A DNA stretch of 64,000 bases from Flaccisagitta enflata (lineage: Eukaryota > Chaetognatha > Sagittoidea > Aphragmophora): the NCBI GenBank assembly GCA_965153355.1, contig OZ231127.1, positions 35,030,001 through 35,094,000 of the forward strand, written 5' to 3'. The notes beneath the pieces are model-generated. The model worked only from the letters and a program-made list of their open reading frames with translations. It had not been told where the DNA came from and made no database searches. Shown piece by piece: positions 50,529-63,168 of the stretch (position 1 is the stretch's first letter; the number at the start of each line of letters is the position of its first letter). Made by a program: the position numbers and the translations under genes.

Positions 50529-51119
50529 CAGTGGGGTTCGTGGAATAACAGCCTAAACTGGAGGTAGGTATTTAAGTGTCTTAATTTCATTTGACAAACT
50601 TGATATTTGAAATATAAGTTGTTCACTCGATACTTTTGTCCCTGAGTTTTTCGGTTGCTATGGAAACCAAAATTATTTTTTCAAACATTTATAACCACTA
50701 AAATATCAATATTTTGAGAAATATTTTCACGGAACATTGCTCAAAATTAAATTTGCCACAGTATGTTCTGTAAGAATATTGCTCGTTTGGCCGTTGCTAG
50801 GGGGCATCACACCTAGCAACCGCTAAATGATGCTCCCTAGCAACGGCTAAACAAGCAATATTCTTACAGGACATACTGTGGGAAAGTTGTAGCAAATTTA
50901 ATTTTGAGCAATGTTCCCTGACAATATTTCTCAAAATATTGATATTTTAGTGGTTATAAATGTTTGAAAAAATAATTTTGGTTTCCATAGCAACCAAAAA
51001 ACTCAGGGACAAAAGCATCAAGTGAACAACTTATATTTCAAATAACAAGTTTGTCAAATGAAATTAAGACACTTAAATACCTTCCTCCAGTTTAGGCTGT
51101 TATTCCACGAACCCGACTG
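50529..51119. mobile_element. Completely palindromic 591-bp MITE
   Basis: CAGTGGGGTTCGTGGAATAA at the left is inverted at the right, TA is duplicated (50527-50528, 51120-51121), and the two halves are complementary almost to the centre (cacacctagcaaccgctaaa). Single strands would fold into one hairpin of nearly 290 bp. Confidence 0.88.
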
Positions 51120-51293
51120 TACATATTTACAAATGTAAAATCAAATTATAGTCCCAAACAACTTTTCTGACTTACAAATTCTATTAGAATAATTTAGAGG
51201 TGACTTGAATGACTTGATATGACTCAAATTATCCCTGAATGATTTATTTTACATTTGAAATGACTTAGATGACCAGATTAATAAGAGGCTTTA

Positions 51294-51365
51294 ATTTCTT
51301 TTTGGTTACGGACCGACCAACCGACCAACCCACTTCTTGAGTCGCGTTCACGCCACTATAAATCA
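51294..51365 (-). mobile_element. HLE 5' end fragment
   Basis: Minus strand: tagtggcgtgaacgcgactc, aagaagtgggttgg, GGTC tract. The flanking aatgacttgaatgac repeats (51190-51290) resemble the array in the 36.7-kb copy; no 3' end was found. Confidence 0.55.
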
Positions 51366-52840
51366 ACATATATCTGAGCTAGTCTTTAGCTAAAAATGTG
51401 ACACAAAAACCTGATTCAGCTAAAATGTCACAGCCAGAGCTTACGAAAAAAGCATCAAAAGTTGTTTCAAGAATTAAGGATATGTTTAATTCAATCTGTG
51501 TATCGTCATGATTGAGGGTACAATTGAGGCACATCAATTCCAGAGGACACAATTATGGCCATAATGACAACATGGTGTGAAGAGAGACTAAATCTTTGTC
51601 ATGACAAAGATTCAAAAGTACACAAAAGGATGCATCGACGACATAATTGGACAAATGGGGGACATTTGATGATTCATCAAAGACAAAGAACTATACAATT
51701 TGTTTACAATGTAGGAAGAGATTGATGAACGGCGTGTTAAATACGACTGAAGTTTAAAACGGATTGACCCAACATTAATAAACCACAGGCGCCAAAGTAA
51801 GAAAATTGAGGAAATACACTGTATGGGAACTCTATTAATGAAACAAATAGATTTTTTACTCGAAAAGAAACCTTGAATAGTAAAGAACCATTTCAAGTTT
51901 TGCTTCGATAAAAATATTAGTACCCGATGAAAAGTTACGGAGAGGACAGTGTACATTTTTTTTTTATGCCTAAATTTAGTTAAAATGATGTTGCTGTTCG
52001 AAAAAAAGTACCGGGTCTTCTAACTTTTTGGACACTAAAGATACTTGAGACCTTCAGCTATCAGTCGTAAGACTCATGAAGACATTTTGGAAAAATGACC
52101 TAGGCATCTGAAATACAGATGCAATGAAATAAAAAATGTCAAGTCATATTAATGTCTAAAAAAATCATTCTGAATGGTTAGAGTGTAACCATATTTCGAT
52201 TAAACAATCCAGATATCTAATTGTGTCAAAAGAGTTTAAAGGCCTTGCAGCGTTTTCTTTCCAGGGGAAAAAAAAACTCAGAAAAGCCTGTTTGTTGAAA
52301 CTTAACAAACTTTTAGCCAATTTTCGTTTATGAAAACAATGGTAGCCAGCGATGGTCATCTGTCAATCGAACTTTGACACGTTGTGACCAATTTTAAGAA
52401 ATGAGTTTACTCAGAATTGATCATGACAAAAAGTAGCTGCATTGTCTACAAAGAAAATAAAGACTCCAATCTAGTAAACAATTCTTATACTACGTCTTCA
52501 CATGTGTCATGGACGTCCAAACCTATCACACTATCATCATCGAGAATTTGTTTCAAGTACAAATATAGTTTTTTTTGGGGGGGAAACTCAAAGCTATTCT
52601 GCTTTGAGTGGCGTGAGATCTGGAATTTAGTTCAACAGTTGAACTTCAACTGCATCCCATTATTTTGCAGGAAATTTTCATTTTATTCGCATCCGAAAAA
52701 AAGATTCATTAATTGGATTTTGCAGAAAATCTTATCTTGCCTTATGACTTTGAATAATCGAGGAAAATTATATTCTAAATCGACTATGTTTTCTATTAAA
52801 GAAACAGAAAAAGGTGGTTTATAAACGGAGGATGAGATCT
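51366..52840. other. No gene supported
   Basis: AT-rich; frames of 60-135 codons occur on both strands (51612-51956, 52417-52824) but lack motifs, codon bias and splice context. Confidence 0.4.
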
Positions 52841-52950
<110 letters not shown>

Positions 52951-53133
52951 GACAGAGACAGTGAAAATGTAGAAACGCCGGAGAGACAGAAAAGGGGCAT
53001 CGGGAAACGAACAATCAAAAGGAGGAGGAAAACAAGGGGGAAAGTTGTATCTGTTGGAAGTTGAATAATAAAAATAATAAAACAAATGACCGTTTTGCGC
53101 GGCATGATTTTTTTTAAATTGAAGAAAACGAAT

Positions 53134-53273
53134 TCAATTATTAAGGTTTTTAAGGCAGTCGGTCTGGCATTGACTTTCTCCGTTGCTCGCTCTGTCATCG
53201 ACGCCTTCCCGTCTGCGACAGTCCAAGAGGCAAAATACGTGCTCGGATATCAGACTCTCGAGCTCCTCGTCTC
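53134..53273 (-). CDS. Gene A last exon, C-terminal twin-CX3C domain
   Basis: A long TC tract and atacacag acceptor precede two bases that complete a codon, then 45 codons and TGA. The domain begins with acidic DEELESLISEHVFCLLDC, carrying CX3C, then a basic RRREG and polar loop of 16 residues, and a second CX3C (SQCQTDCLKNLNN). The exon starts in the phase needed after exon 58512-58753 (G + GA gives Gly), joining LREEE to DEELE in one acidic run. That match and the absence of another frame make it the likely last exon across a 5.2-kb intron, but the link is inferred. The cysteine spacing nearly equals that of gene B. Confidence 0.6.
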
Positions 53274-53278
53274 CTGTG

Positions 53279-53281
<3 letters not shown>

Positions 53282-53318
<37 letters not shown>
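53282..53318 (-). promoter_or_regulatory. TC microsatellite acting as polypyrimidine tract
   Basis: On the gene's strand this is an unbroken TC run ending about 8 bases before the acceptor AG at 53274-53275. It supplies the whole polypyrimidine tract of the last exon of gene A. Confidence 0.55.
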
Positions 53319-53326
<8 letters not shown>

Positions 53327-53611
53327 AATAATGACTAAATGAGGAAAAAGTACATTCCCTCGACATTATGACACCGGGATTTCCATTATATTGCAATTCC
53401 CAGGATGTTTTTCCATAATCCATCAGTTTTTTCTCCTGTAAAAACAGTGTTTATCGTATTTTTCTTTTATCATCTATGGGACATGCGCTAGACATTGCAC
53501 TTCCCCCGAGCGCACCCTATCTTTATGCAAACTCGTCTAAGTTAGACTCTAACACGAAACTTTCAATCCTGATATATTGAATGAAGTTATTCCATGATTG
53601 TATCAGTCGGG
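53319..53611 (-). other. Gene A intron, no feature
   Basis: Unique sequence, no exon-like segment. Confidence 0.35.
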
Positions 53612-54251
53612 CACAGCCGCCCAGAGCATGACGCAAGTTGACCCGAAGTGATCGGCACAAACTTGGATGGGACCCTGATAGTGCATATAACACAAATCTA
53701 AGAAAAATAGAATCAGTTTTGGAGCGCTATTTAAGATATCTAAAAAAATAGTACTATTTTGTTAAAAATTTTTTCATAACTTTTTGTGATTGAGTTTTTT
53801 ACTAATTTTATATGCAGATAAGAACTCAAAGAGTGGTTTCCGGTTTGTTTGATATGTCACACTATGTACTTTTGCAAAAAAAAATGAAAAGTTTATTTTG
53901 TTATTTTAACACTGTTTTATATAGTTTTTACTTCTTTTGTAAAAATATATATTGTAACAATAACAAATCAAACAAACTGGAAACTATTATCTGAGAACAA
54001 ATCTGCACTCAAAATTATCAAAAAAACTTATCACAAATAGTTATAGTCAAAAACATATTAAAATATCATTTTTTTGAATATCTTAAATGTCTTAAATATC
54101 TTAAATCCCTATCTTGAATATCTTAAATAGCGCCTCTAAAAAGATTTTATTTTTTTTTAATATGTAATCTATGCATCATCAGGGTTATGAAACAACTAAA
54201 GTTAGTGTCAATCATTTCAGGTCAACTAGCGTCATGCTCTGGGGGGCTGTG
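53612..54251. mobile_element. Inverted-repeat element, CACAGCC ends, CGGG duplication
   Basis: CACAGCCGCCCAGAGCATGA is inverted at the right tip with few differences, arms about 80 bp (agttgacc, gggaccctgat). CGGG stands outside both tips (53608-53611, 54252-54255). AT-rich interior. Superfamily unassigned; gene A intron. Confidence 0.7.
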
Positions 54252-55351
54252 CGGGGAGAAAAGGCAATTTTGTTAAGTATGTCATGATTTTGTTACGTAT
54301 CTCATGATTTTGTTTTGTCTTTTGCGATGCGCTCAATCGATGCTCAACTATACTGTAATAGAGAAGTTATCTGATCTGATGATAATGAAAAAAATGAGCG
54401 GCAGCCATTCTGCTATCAACGTTAATGGTCCTTTGGGAACCTTAATGACAAATTTGTCATGCATATCGCGGGCTCCTTCAGTTCATGGCCGCAAGATTTT
54501 TTCCTTTTCTTTCCTCTGTAGTTCCTCATTCTTTAGAACATGTTTGTGACAGGGGTGTATATAATTCCATAACCTTTGATTATTTTCCCCCCCCTGCCTT
54601 TGATTTTCTTCCCTGCGACGCATCGCGTCGCATTAGCAAATCAATGTTTTTCTTCCCCATAAACCACTAAAACTGGGTTTTTAAGGTTTAAATAGTGTTA
54701 AATTGTGTTTAACTTATCATGTTTTATGATTTTTTACTGCCAAAAGTTATATTTTCCCCAAGTTTTCTTTTTTTTCTCTTTTTTCCTCCTTCCTTTTCCT
54801 TCCCTTTCTCCAAACCCTTTGATTATTTCCCCCCCCCCCCACCGGGGGGGGGAATACGGAACAATATTCAGGCCTGGTTTGTGACGCAACCAGTCGGTAG
54901 TTTTGTCCGTCTGTCGATCTTTAAAACTTGGCTATGCGAAAAACTAATAATTTGCGCCAGACAGCTATAGCCTCATATTTCTGTCTCATTAAATTTGCAA
55001 TAACAGTGTCACAACATGAGTTACTTTTTGATTCAACTTTAAGGATATGATTGTTTGGAGAAGAAATGCTTGGAAAAAAAACATTTGATGATCTACGGCT
55101 AGTCGTATGTTGAATTGGTTTTACCTTTGACAGCCCTTTTTGACAATTAGCATTTCTGTCAAAACCACACCATCACTTTCAAAGAATTCTTAATTAGAAA
55201 AACAAGTACTAGTTAAGTTCTGGAATTTGTAGGAATGAAAGACAGTCTACAGTATCTTTCCGTTTGATTCCTCGAACTTCGCAGCTCATAGGACACAGCC
55301 AACAATGTGGAACACTTGATCACTGTGTATCTGCAAACACAGCTCGATATA
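54252..55351 (-). other. Gene A intron; no exon found
   Basis: Plus-strand frames of 60-83 codons here are compositional. Poly-C/poly-G palindrome cccccaccggggg at 54835-54850. Confidence 0.4.
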
Positions 55352-55824
55352 CAGTAGATGTCGTCTATACTTGGAAATACGGGGGCGCTCATATCTTGGA
55401 TACCATTTGTGCAAATGAAATAAAACTATGTGTGTATAATGCTTATGTCCTATAGGGTTGACGATGGGGTATGGCAGCTCTGTGGAGAAAAAGATTTTTT
55501 GAATATTCTAAATCAAATTCACTAATATAAATAAGTTGGTGAAGTTGGTCTAGTGGTTTACTCACTTGACTTCAAATCTGCTGAGATCACTTTATTAAAA
55601 AGTTCCTTGTTCGAATCCCAAGCTGGTTCTGTATAAAAAGCGCTTGATCCTAAAGTTTTATAATAAAAGTTTTTTTCCTAAGATAAGCCGTAGGGGGATA
55701 CCATTCCCCATCGTCAACCCCTTGAGGGGTAAACATTACACCAGCAAAATATCAATTCCCTTACTGTACTGATATTCAGGTTATGAGCTCCCCTGTATTG
55801 TCCAAGTCTAGACGACATCTACTG
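55352..55824. mobile_element. TA-flanked MITE carrying a tRNA-derived SINE-like core
   Basis: CAGTAGATGTCGTCTA tips, inverted for about 38 bp, with TA duplicated (55350-55351, 55825-55826). At about 55552-55640, TGGTCTAGTGGT (A box) and GTTCGAATCCC (B box) are spaced as in a tRNA gene with a long variable arm (Leu/Ser class). The acceptor stem is not intact, so it is a tRNA-derived relic and not a tRNA gene. Confidence 0.82.
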
Positions 55825-56110
55825 TACTCATCCACAGACCACGTAAACTTTCCGGTACATCATGCGCAAAACTTATGTACTCGACTCAGCAGCTGCTGGT
55901 TGAAAAGTGAGTTTCTATCTTTGTTTGTTGTCTCCCAGGCGACCGTCAACAGACTCTTTGTTACGTTGTTGTTGTTGTCTCAGGGGAATTGTCTGCATGT
56001 TAATTAAATTCCTTACTTCCTCTTCCTTTATCACCCGTTTTTTTCTCCAACTCTGTCTGACCTTCTTCTCGTTTCTCTATCCCTCGCGCTCTCTCAATGT
56101 CTCTGTCTTT
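55825..56110. other. No feature supported
   Basis: A plus-strand segment between catccacag (55838) and gtgagttt (55908) has splice-like borders but stays ambiguous in frame. Confidence 0.3.
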
Positions 56111-56114
56111 CATT

Positions 56115-56324
<210 letters not shown>

Positions 56325-56541
56325 GAAAGGTACCACCGACCTCACATTGCCATATTGTGCTTTGGCGAGTTCAGTTCCTCCTTCCTCCTTCCTTCTCTTT
56401 GCGGCGGACTAAAGCCGGTGAATCGAGGCAAGAATGTACAATGAAGGACTTTAAAAAAATTCCTTTGGACGCGAGGGACAACTCGGAATCCAGAAGACCA
56501 CATCAATGAACAATAACTAAGTTTTCTCAAACGATCCTCAG

Positions 56542-56626
56542 AACGTTGTCCCAGGCTCTCGAGACCGTGATTTTTGAATTCCTCGTCAAAAATTGTGTGG
56601 AAACAGTGAAAAGGGTGATTTTTTGA
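56542..56626 (+). CDS. Weak candidate terminal exon, 27 codons
   Basis: A tctcaaacgatcctcag acceptor is followed by one base and an open frame TLSQALETVIFEFLVKNCVE continuing to TGA; helix-like composition. The opposite strand is also open and hydrophilic, and no partner exon is known. It lies in the large intron of gene A, opposite strand. Confidence 0.22.
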
Positions 56627-56822
56627 CAAAACCGAGATTTAAAATCACACTCGTTGGGGCATCCTCTTAATCACGAAATTCGTTATCATCATCACTACCC
56701 TCAAAAATTTTGCCGCCATTTTTTCATCGGTTTGACTGCACTGATTCTCGCAATGAAACTTTGGCTCAATGTTTGTTTATGCATGAATTGTGAGAATTGT
56801 GAGACCAACCGACATTGATTCA

Positions 56823-56999
56823 ATGAAGAAGAAGAAGAAGAAGAAGAAGAAGAAGAAGAAGAAGAAGAAGAAGACGAAGACGACGAAGAAGACGAAGAAG
56901 ACGAAGAAGACGAAGAAGACGAAGAAAAAGAAGAAAAAGAAGAAAAAGAAGAAGAAGAAGAAGAAGAAGAAGAAGAGGAAGAGAAGGAGGAAAAGAAGA

Positions 57000-57080
<81 letters not shown>
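56823..57080 (+). repeat. GAA/GACGAA and GA microsatellite
   Basis: GAA (56824-56872), GACGAAGAA units, GAAAAAGAA units, then GA from 57000 to 57080. Confidence 0.96.
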
Positions 57081-57084
<4 letters not shown>

Positions 57085-58511
57085 AAGGCAGGCAAGTTGA
57101 GAGATATATGTGAATGTCATAGACGAAAACGACACAAGAGAAAAACAGTTAATGTAATGGAACTCATGAGAAAATGAGAAAAATCACATCTGAACAAGAA
57201 ATCTCTCTCTTCTTCAATCATTACCAAATAAATTTCTTTTTGCATTTACTTAATTTGCATGTTTGAGGAATATCTTTAAAAGCGAGCTGACGCTAGCTGA
57301 CGCTACTGCTCGTATTGAGCTTTTGCACACGCGTAGATATATATCAGGGCTAGTTAGATCTCGCTGTGCGGCTTAATGCAAGCACAGGAAGTTGGCCGAA
57401 CTAAGGTTTTAATATTTCATGCATTAAATAAAATATTAAGAGAATGAGGTAAAGTTCTCAAATTTAGCTTGAATCACTGTCACAGAATGTTGTATGAGAT
57501 TCCAGAGAAAAAAGTCGATATTTCAAATTATTAATTGCGTATGGTGTGGCTAAATGTGACTTTCTTCAATGATATTTTTTGCTTTTTCTCACTTTTTAGT
57601 TATTATATTTGTAATAAACAATTTTTGTAAAATACAAAAATAATGTCGTATCTATAGTCATATTAAAGGCGAGCGTCTCACGATTCTAGATTTGTTTTTT
57701 ATTTTTAATTATCATTATATTAACCTTTTCAAATAAAAAAAAAGGCATAACTATTGATCCAATGACAGCAAACATTATTCCAGCGGACATTCCGCTCTTC
57801 TGCAAAAAATTACAATAATGGCCCTGATTGTTAAACTTTTTCCTCTCCCTTCCAGCTTCTCCTTAAATTTTTTTTTTCTTGGGGGGGAGGGAATTTTTTC
57901 ATGTTCTATATTCCAGGGGCGTAGGGAAAGGTTCTGCCACTACTGCCATGACAGTACTTTTTGATGGGACATCAAAGTTGTTGGACACTAATTTCGTCCT
58001 GAAAAAAAAACAGAGTAGAAAGAAAGAAATCGAAAAAAATGAAGAATAATGAAGGGAAAAAAAGACAAAAAAGAGAGAAAGCAAGTTGCTTATTATGAAA
58101 TCAATGGCAGTACTCACTATTCTTTACAGTTTTAGAACAAAATACATTTGTTAGCAACTGATAGGTGGCAGTAATAACAAATCTTACTCCCCTATGCCCC
58201 TGCTATATCCACTTTTTCCACATTCGCTTGTAAACATCCTTCTTTCATTCTCAGATCACTCTTTCTCACTAGCCGACAAAAAGTCTTCTCACGGTGAATT
58301 CACTGTCCTTGCCGATGATCATGATGGATTATGATACGCAATACAAATACGTCCTCTTTGTGAAATAGGAAGATAAACGACTGGCATTTTTCCCCGGGCA
58401 AAGTTTTACTACAGGCATATTCATACGAAGCGTAGGGCGCTACATAATATGCAACTGTACTTTATACGATAAAAAGAATCGCGCCATAACGATTGTCAAC
58501 TTGTTGCTTAC
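57081..58511 (-). other. Gene A intron, possible alternative 3' end
   Basis: A strong acceptor (ctctgttttttttttcag) at 57999 would add GRN and a stop after exon 58512-58753, with AATAAA about 290 bases further (57698-57703). This would be a shorter form lacking the CX3C domain. Otherwise AT-rich, no exon. Confidence 0.35.
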
Positions 58512-58753
58512 CCTCTTCCTCGCGGAGCATCTTGGAGAAACCGGAGACCCTAGACTCTGCTTTTCCTGTTGTGTCATCGTTGATGTTGTTTACGTTGTTG
58601 TTATTTTTAGCATCGTTATTGTTGTTTCTATCCGTGGTTGTAACGTCGTTTGATAATCTCTTTCCTTTGGCAGCGCCGAGAGGAGATCTTTTGTTCGAAG
58701 TTTGCGCGTTGATTTCATCTGCATCACCGCCGTCACTTCGTTTTTCCGCAGAC
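58512..58753 (-). CDS. Gene A exon with peptides and Asn-rich spacer
   Basis: Acceptor ataacccctcattag, donor GAAGAGG/GTAAGC, 80 full codons open in only this frame; phase 1 at its end and completing TG|G (Trp) at its start. It reads SAEKR, then SDGGDADEINAQTSNKR, SPLGAAKGKR (a second amidation-type site), an Asn/Asp/Thr-rich spacer (NNNNDAKNNNNVNNINDD), and VSGFSKMLREEE. KR pairs and Gly-Lys-Arg are the signals of prohormone convertase cleavage and C-terminal amidation. The exon lacks an ATG, so it is only seen when splice sites are considered. Confidence 0.72.
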
Positions 58754-58779
58754 CTAATGAGGGGTTATAAGTGAAATAG

Positions 58780-58860
58780 GCAGCTAAAGAGTTAGAATGA
58801 CTGACACACAGATACATACCGTGGAGCACCGCCAGAGCGCACCCGCCATGCCCGCCTATA
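58780..58860. repeat. Intronic 80-bp duplicate, copy 1
   Basis: gcaccgccagagcgcacccg and catgcccgcc, preceded by gcagctaaag..gactgacac, recur at 59788-59870. It lies in the 181-bp intron of gene A. Confidence 0.6.
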
Positions 58861-58934
58861 CTATAAGGCATAGTATATGGCATATCATAAGGCATTAGGA
58901 ACAATTTAATCAAGGATGAGGAAATTGAACCTAC

Positions 58935-59019
58935 CAGAATCGTGCGAAGGGGTTTCTTTTATCGTGTGTCTCCATCATGGCTTTCGCTCTTCCAAAAGGA
59001 CTTCTCTTGTCTTCTTCGC
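58935..59019 (-). CDS. Gene A exon with SPFG and NPFA peptides
   Basis: Acceptor tttgctgcctttcttctaag and donor ATTCTG/GTAGGT enclose 85 bases: two completing Ser (A|GC), 27 codons, and two starting Trp (TG|G). The peptide reads EEDKR, SPFGRAKAMMETHDKR, NPFARFW. Two KR sites release a 14-residue peptide (SPFGRAKAMMETHD) and, with the next exon, NPFARFWSAE. NPFA followed by W-S-A repeats the NPFAGWSAY of the upstream exon, which supports them belonging to one precursor with paralogous peptides. Phase and residue fit at both junctions are seen directly in the sequence. Confidence 0.74.
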
Positions 59020-59783
<764 letters not shown>

Positions 59784-59787
59784 TCCA

Positions 59788-59870
59788 GCAGCTAGGCAGA
59801 CAAATTGACTGATAAGCAGATGGATACATGGCAGCACCGCCAAAGTGCACTCGCCATGCCCGCCTGTACG
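59788..59870. repeat. Intronic 80-bp duplicate, copy 2
   Basis: Matches 58780-58860 with roughly 75-80 percent identity; highest over gcaccgccaaagtgcactcg. Confidence 0.6.
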
Positions 59871-60790
59871 GCAAACTTGCTCTCCCATAAAGCATAAGCG
59901 ATTTTGTGTTTTTTTCTATGTCGGCAATAAGTCAGTTTTACTGTATTAGGCATGATTTTGCCTCGTCTCTTGGTAAAAATTCTGATGAAGTTTAACTGTA
60001 GATGTCGGTATCCAACATAAACAGAAAATACAAGGGGGAAACAACTTACGTAAGATTGAAAAAAGCACTAATCAAGACATGCGGACGAATTGACATGAGC
60101 GACAATTAATCACTTAGACACACGTACTGCTCCAGGAGAGACCAAACGGAGCAAGGACAGTTAAATAAGGACAGACACACTTCTGTTAAGAGACCGACGT
60201 AAAAGGGGTCGGGAGCAAAGATATCAAGCAATTGCGGACACGTTTCTGACTTTTTCCAAAGCTTAAAGTCGGTCGACCTTTTATCTAGACATCACAAGAG
60301 TAGAACTCCCTCCCTGAAGAGGGAAAAAGTGAATAAAAAGAAAGAAGAATAAAAGGAAATTGCCAGAGAGAGAGAGAAAAGGTCTGGTCTTCCCCGGTGG
60401 ACCAATCCTCTTCGGTATGTCCCACGTTTTGCCTCATGCATTGATAGCTAGCTTTGTCTGTCTGCGATTTAACGCCAAAAAAATAACTCTTCTGATGTGA
60501 TCATATTTTACAAAACAGACCCAAGCAAATCCAAGTTATTCAAGAGTTCTTCCCAAAATTGAAATAACTCAAATCGTACCGATAAACATCTTGGTTCTAT
60601 CGTACACGGTATCAAAGATTTTCAAAACTCTAGTGGTTTTTCCTCCAACCCAATCGCCCTCGCCCTCATGGTCTTGAGGGCACCATATTATCGCTTCCCT
60701 TGGGATTTTCTGACCTTCCTGCCCTTCCCATCAAGGACTGATGAGCCAAATCAAAGTTCGGTGTGAGACACCTACTCTCGACCCCTTGCA
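59871..60790 (-). other. Gene A intron, nothing recognised
   Basis: No exon, repeat family or long open frame outside low complexity. Confidence 0.4.
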
Positions 60791-60794
60791 CGAA

Positions 60795-61264
<470 letters not shown>

Positions 61265-61388
61265 GATACAATTGCTGTCTCTTCCGCACCATCACTTCTC
61301 TTTTTCCCCCAAATCTTTTTGTCATTACTGTTTTCTTTTTGTTTTCCACCCGCTGGGCTGGTTTTTCTTTGCGTCTGCACTTGCTTTT

Positions 61389-61674
61389 TAGATGTGTCCT
61401 CGCATCTCTATGATAGGCTGTGTCTGTTTGTCAGTCGGTCGGTTGGTCGGTTGGTCGGTTGGTCGGTTGGTAACGCATTCATTAAAAACACTAAAATGAA
61501 GCTTTTTTTTCAACAGAAAAGTGGTTCTACCCAGTAAAAGAAGCATACATCAAGTAATTCATTCATTCAATTATTCCTTCATTCACAAATGACATTCATT
61601 CATAAAAATCACATTCATTCATAAAAAAACGTTAATTCAAAGAGTAAGCATCGTTGGTCTACTTGGCCTTGTTC
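61389..61674 (+). mobile_element. HLE element, AGATGC-hairpin subfamily
   Basis: Imperfect hairpin AGATGTGTCCTCGCATCT, ctatgataggctgtg, GGTT/GGTC tract, aacgcattcatt, a cattcattcataaaa array, and the 3' end tggtctacttggccttgttc. Confidence 0.72.
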
Positions 61675-62103
61675 TCCTCAAAAGACCATTTGTCTTCGAA
61701 AATTTTCGAATTTATCTTCATTATTGTATTGAGATTTGTCACTGTTTTGGACCATTCGATGCTTTCATCTTTTGATTTGCTTTATTTGCTGGTGGTTGTT
61801 TTTATTTGTTTATCTATTTTTTTTTTTTCATTTTTTTTCTCATCAAATGTCGCTCCTTTGTTAGAACCGATCCCATATTGTACCTCTGAAACCGTGACCT
61901 TTTACAAAGAACGATAGAATGTGATAAAATGTCGTTAAAAGGTCGTAGACTTCCGCTTCTTCCTCGGCCTTTTTTAGGCGCCATTTTATCTCTCTATAAC
62001 TTACATAATACATTGCCTGTTTACCAATCCGTTTATATGGTAGGATTTGACTATGAATATGTGTTCATGAAAAAATCTCTTTCTGTCTGTCTCTGTCCGT
62101 CTT

Positions 62104-62104
<1 letters not shown>
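61675..62104 (-). other. Gene A intron, nothing recognised
   Basis: T-rich; open frames are compositional. Confidence 0.35.
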
Positions 62105-62158
<54 letters not shown>

Positions 62159-62178
62159 TCTTCTTCTTCTTCTTCTTC
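62105..62178 (+). repeat. CTGT, CT and TTC microsatellites
   Basis: CTGT (62105-62138), CT to 62157, TTC to 62177; they end 35 bp from the donor of the gene A exon. Confidence 0.93.
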
Positions 62179-62212
62179 CCCATCTTGCCATGACTGTCAC
62201 ATATATACGCAC

Positions 62213-62485
62213 TTCTGGCATCTTCTAGACGTTCAAGAACTGCGGCATCGTCTTCGGTGAAGGTGATTCTTTTCCCCGGTGCTGCGAAGGGACGCAAGGC
62301 CGATGGGCGCCACGCTGCTGCAGCTGACGACGTTGCTGCGGAAGCTGGTGATGAAGGGCGACGTGAATAGGCGCTCCAACCGGCGAACGGATTCCCGCCG
62401 AGCCTTTTGCCGGGAGCCGCAAAAGGACGCATCCAAAGCCGTTTACCCGGAGCCGCAAACGGGCCCCGCGACATCGGAGTGTAAT
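62213..62485 (-). CDS. Gene A first visible exon, PFAAPGKR peptide repeats
   Basis: Acceptor cacttgattgttacag, donor CCAGAA/GTGCGT; 90 complete codons, entering in phase 1 and leaving in phase 1 (A|GC gives Ser with the next exon). Three PFAAPGKR units (residues 8-15, 19-26, 65-72 of this exon) each combine an amidation glycine with a KR site. Between them lie NPFAGWSAYSRR and an Ala/Ser/Pro-rich spacer; an acidic ITFTEDDAAVLERLEDAR run follows. The exon is clearly GC-richer than its surroundings and encodes hairpin-forming DNA repeats. The start codon and signal peptide must be upstream, not found before the family E element at 63169. Role inferred: secreted precursor processed in the regulated pathway. 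Confidence 0.66.
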
Positions 62486-63168
62486 CTGTAACAATCAAGT
62501 GATATTTTTACCAAGTGGAATGAAACCCAACATGAACTTGGGTAGAGATGGTTTCACTTAAGAGGTAAATAACGATGGAATTAGGACCCCCCTCTTCGTT
62601 AAAGTCCCCCCCCCCTTCTCGTTTTGGGGGTAGCAAGTAAGGGATTATGAAATGTTCTGGTCCAGATGTGGTAGGAATATCTAACGTGGTCAATAGAAAT
62701 GGTCGTAAAACAAGAAACAATGGCACAATAAGAAAACAAACGAAAATACATGCCGTCTCTGGTCATATCAATATCGGACTTTATGTGGCAATTCCAATTT
62801 TATTGCACATTTTACGACTTGGTAAATGTTATATTCATCCTCATCAAAATTCGTCGCTACTTCACAATGGCATCTTGCCGAACTGGTTATGGTTGAAAAA
62901 TTTGCTTTATCCAGGACTTAATTGTTACGTGTCATCTTAGATTTCCACGTACGTCCCCTTACGCTCTCCATTGTTTTCATAGTTAGTGAACTTTCTTTTT
63001 ATTTTCGTTTTCCGTTTTCTGTGTCCGTTACTCTTTGAGGTCGTCGTGGTATTTCTGGTAAAACATGCTACTTAAGTTGTTGATTCGGACGTCGTCTTTC
63101 GTATTGTAAATGGCATCACTTGATAATGAAACCAATGTACACTCGTCGTTGGGATCGACTCATCAAAA
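62486..63168 (-). other. Gene A upstream intron, no exon found
   Basis: Frames on both strands (62508-62726 minus, 62647-62940 plus) have no signal-peptide exon with a phase-1 donor. Poly-C/G runs at 62585-62625. Confidence 0.4.

Noticed and set aside
51612-52824. Frames of 114 and 135 codons
   Set aside because: Chance open frames in AT-rich sequence with biased F/I/S/N content and no exon borders.
55552-55640. Functional tRNA gene
   Set aside because: A and B boxes are present, but the acceptor stem does not pair and the sequence lies inside a repeated MITE.
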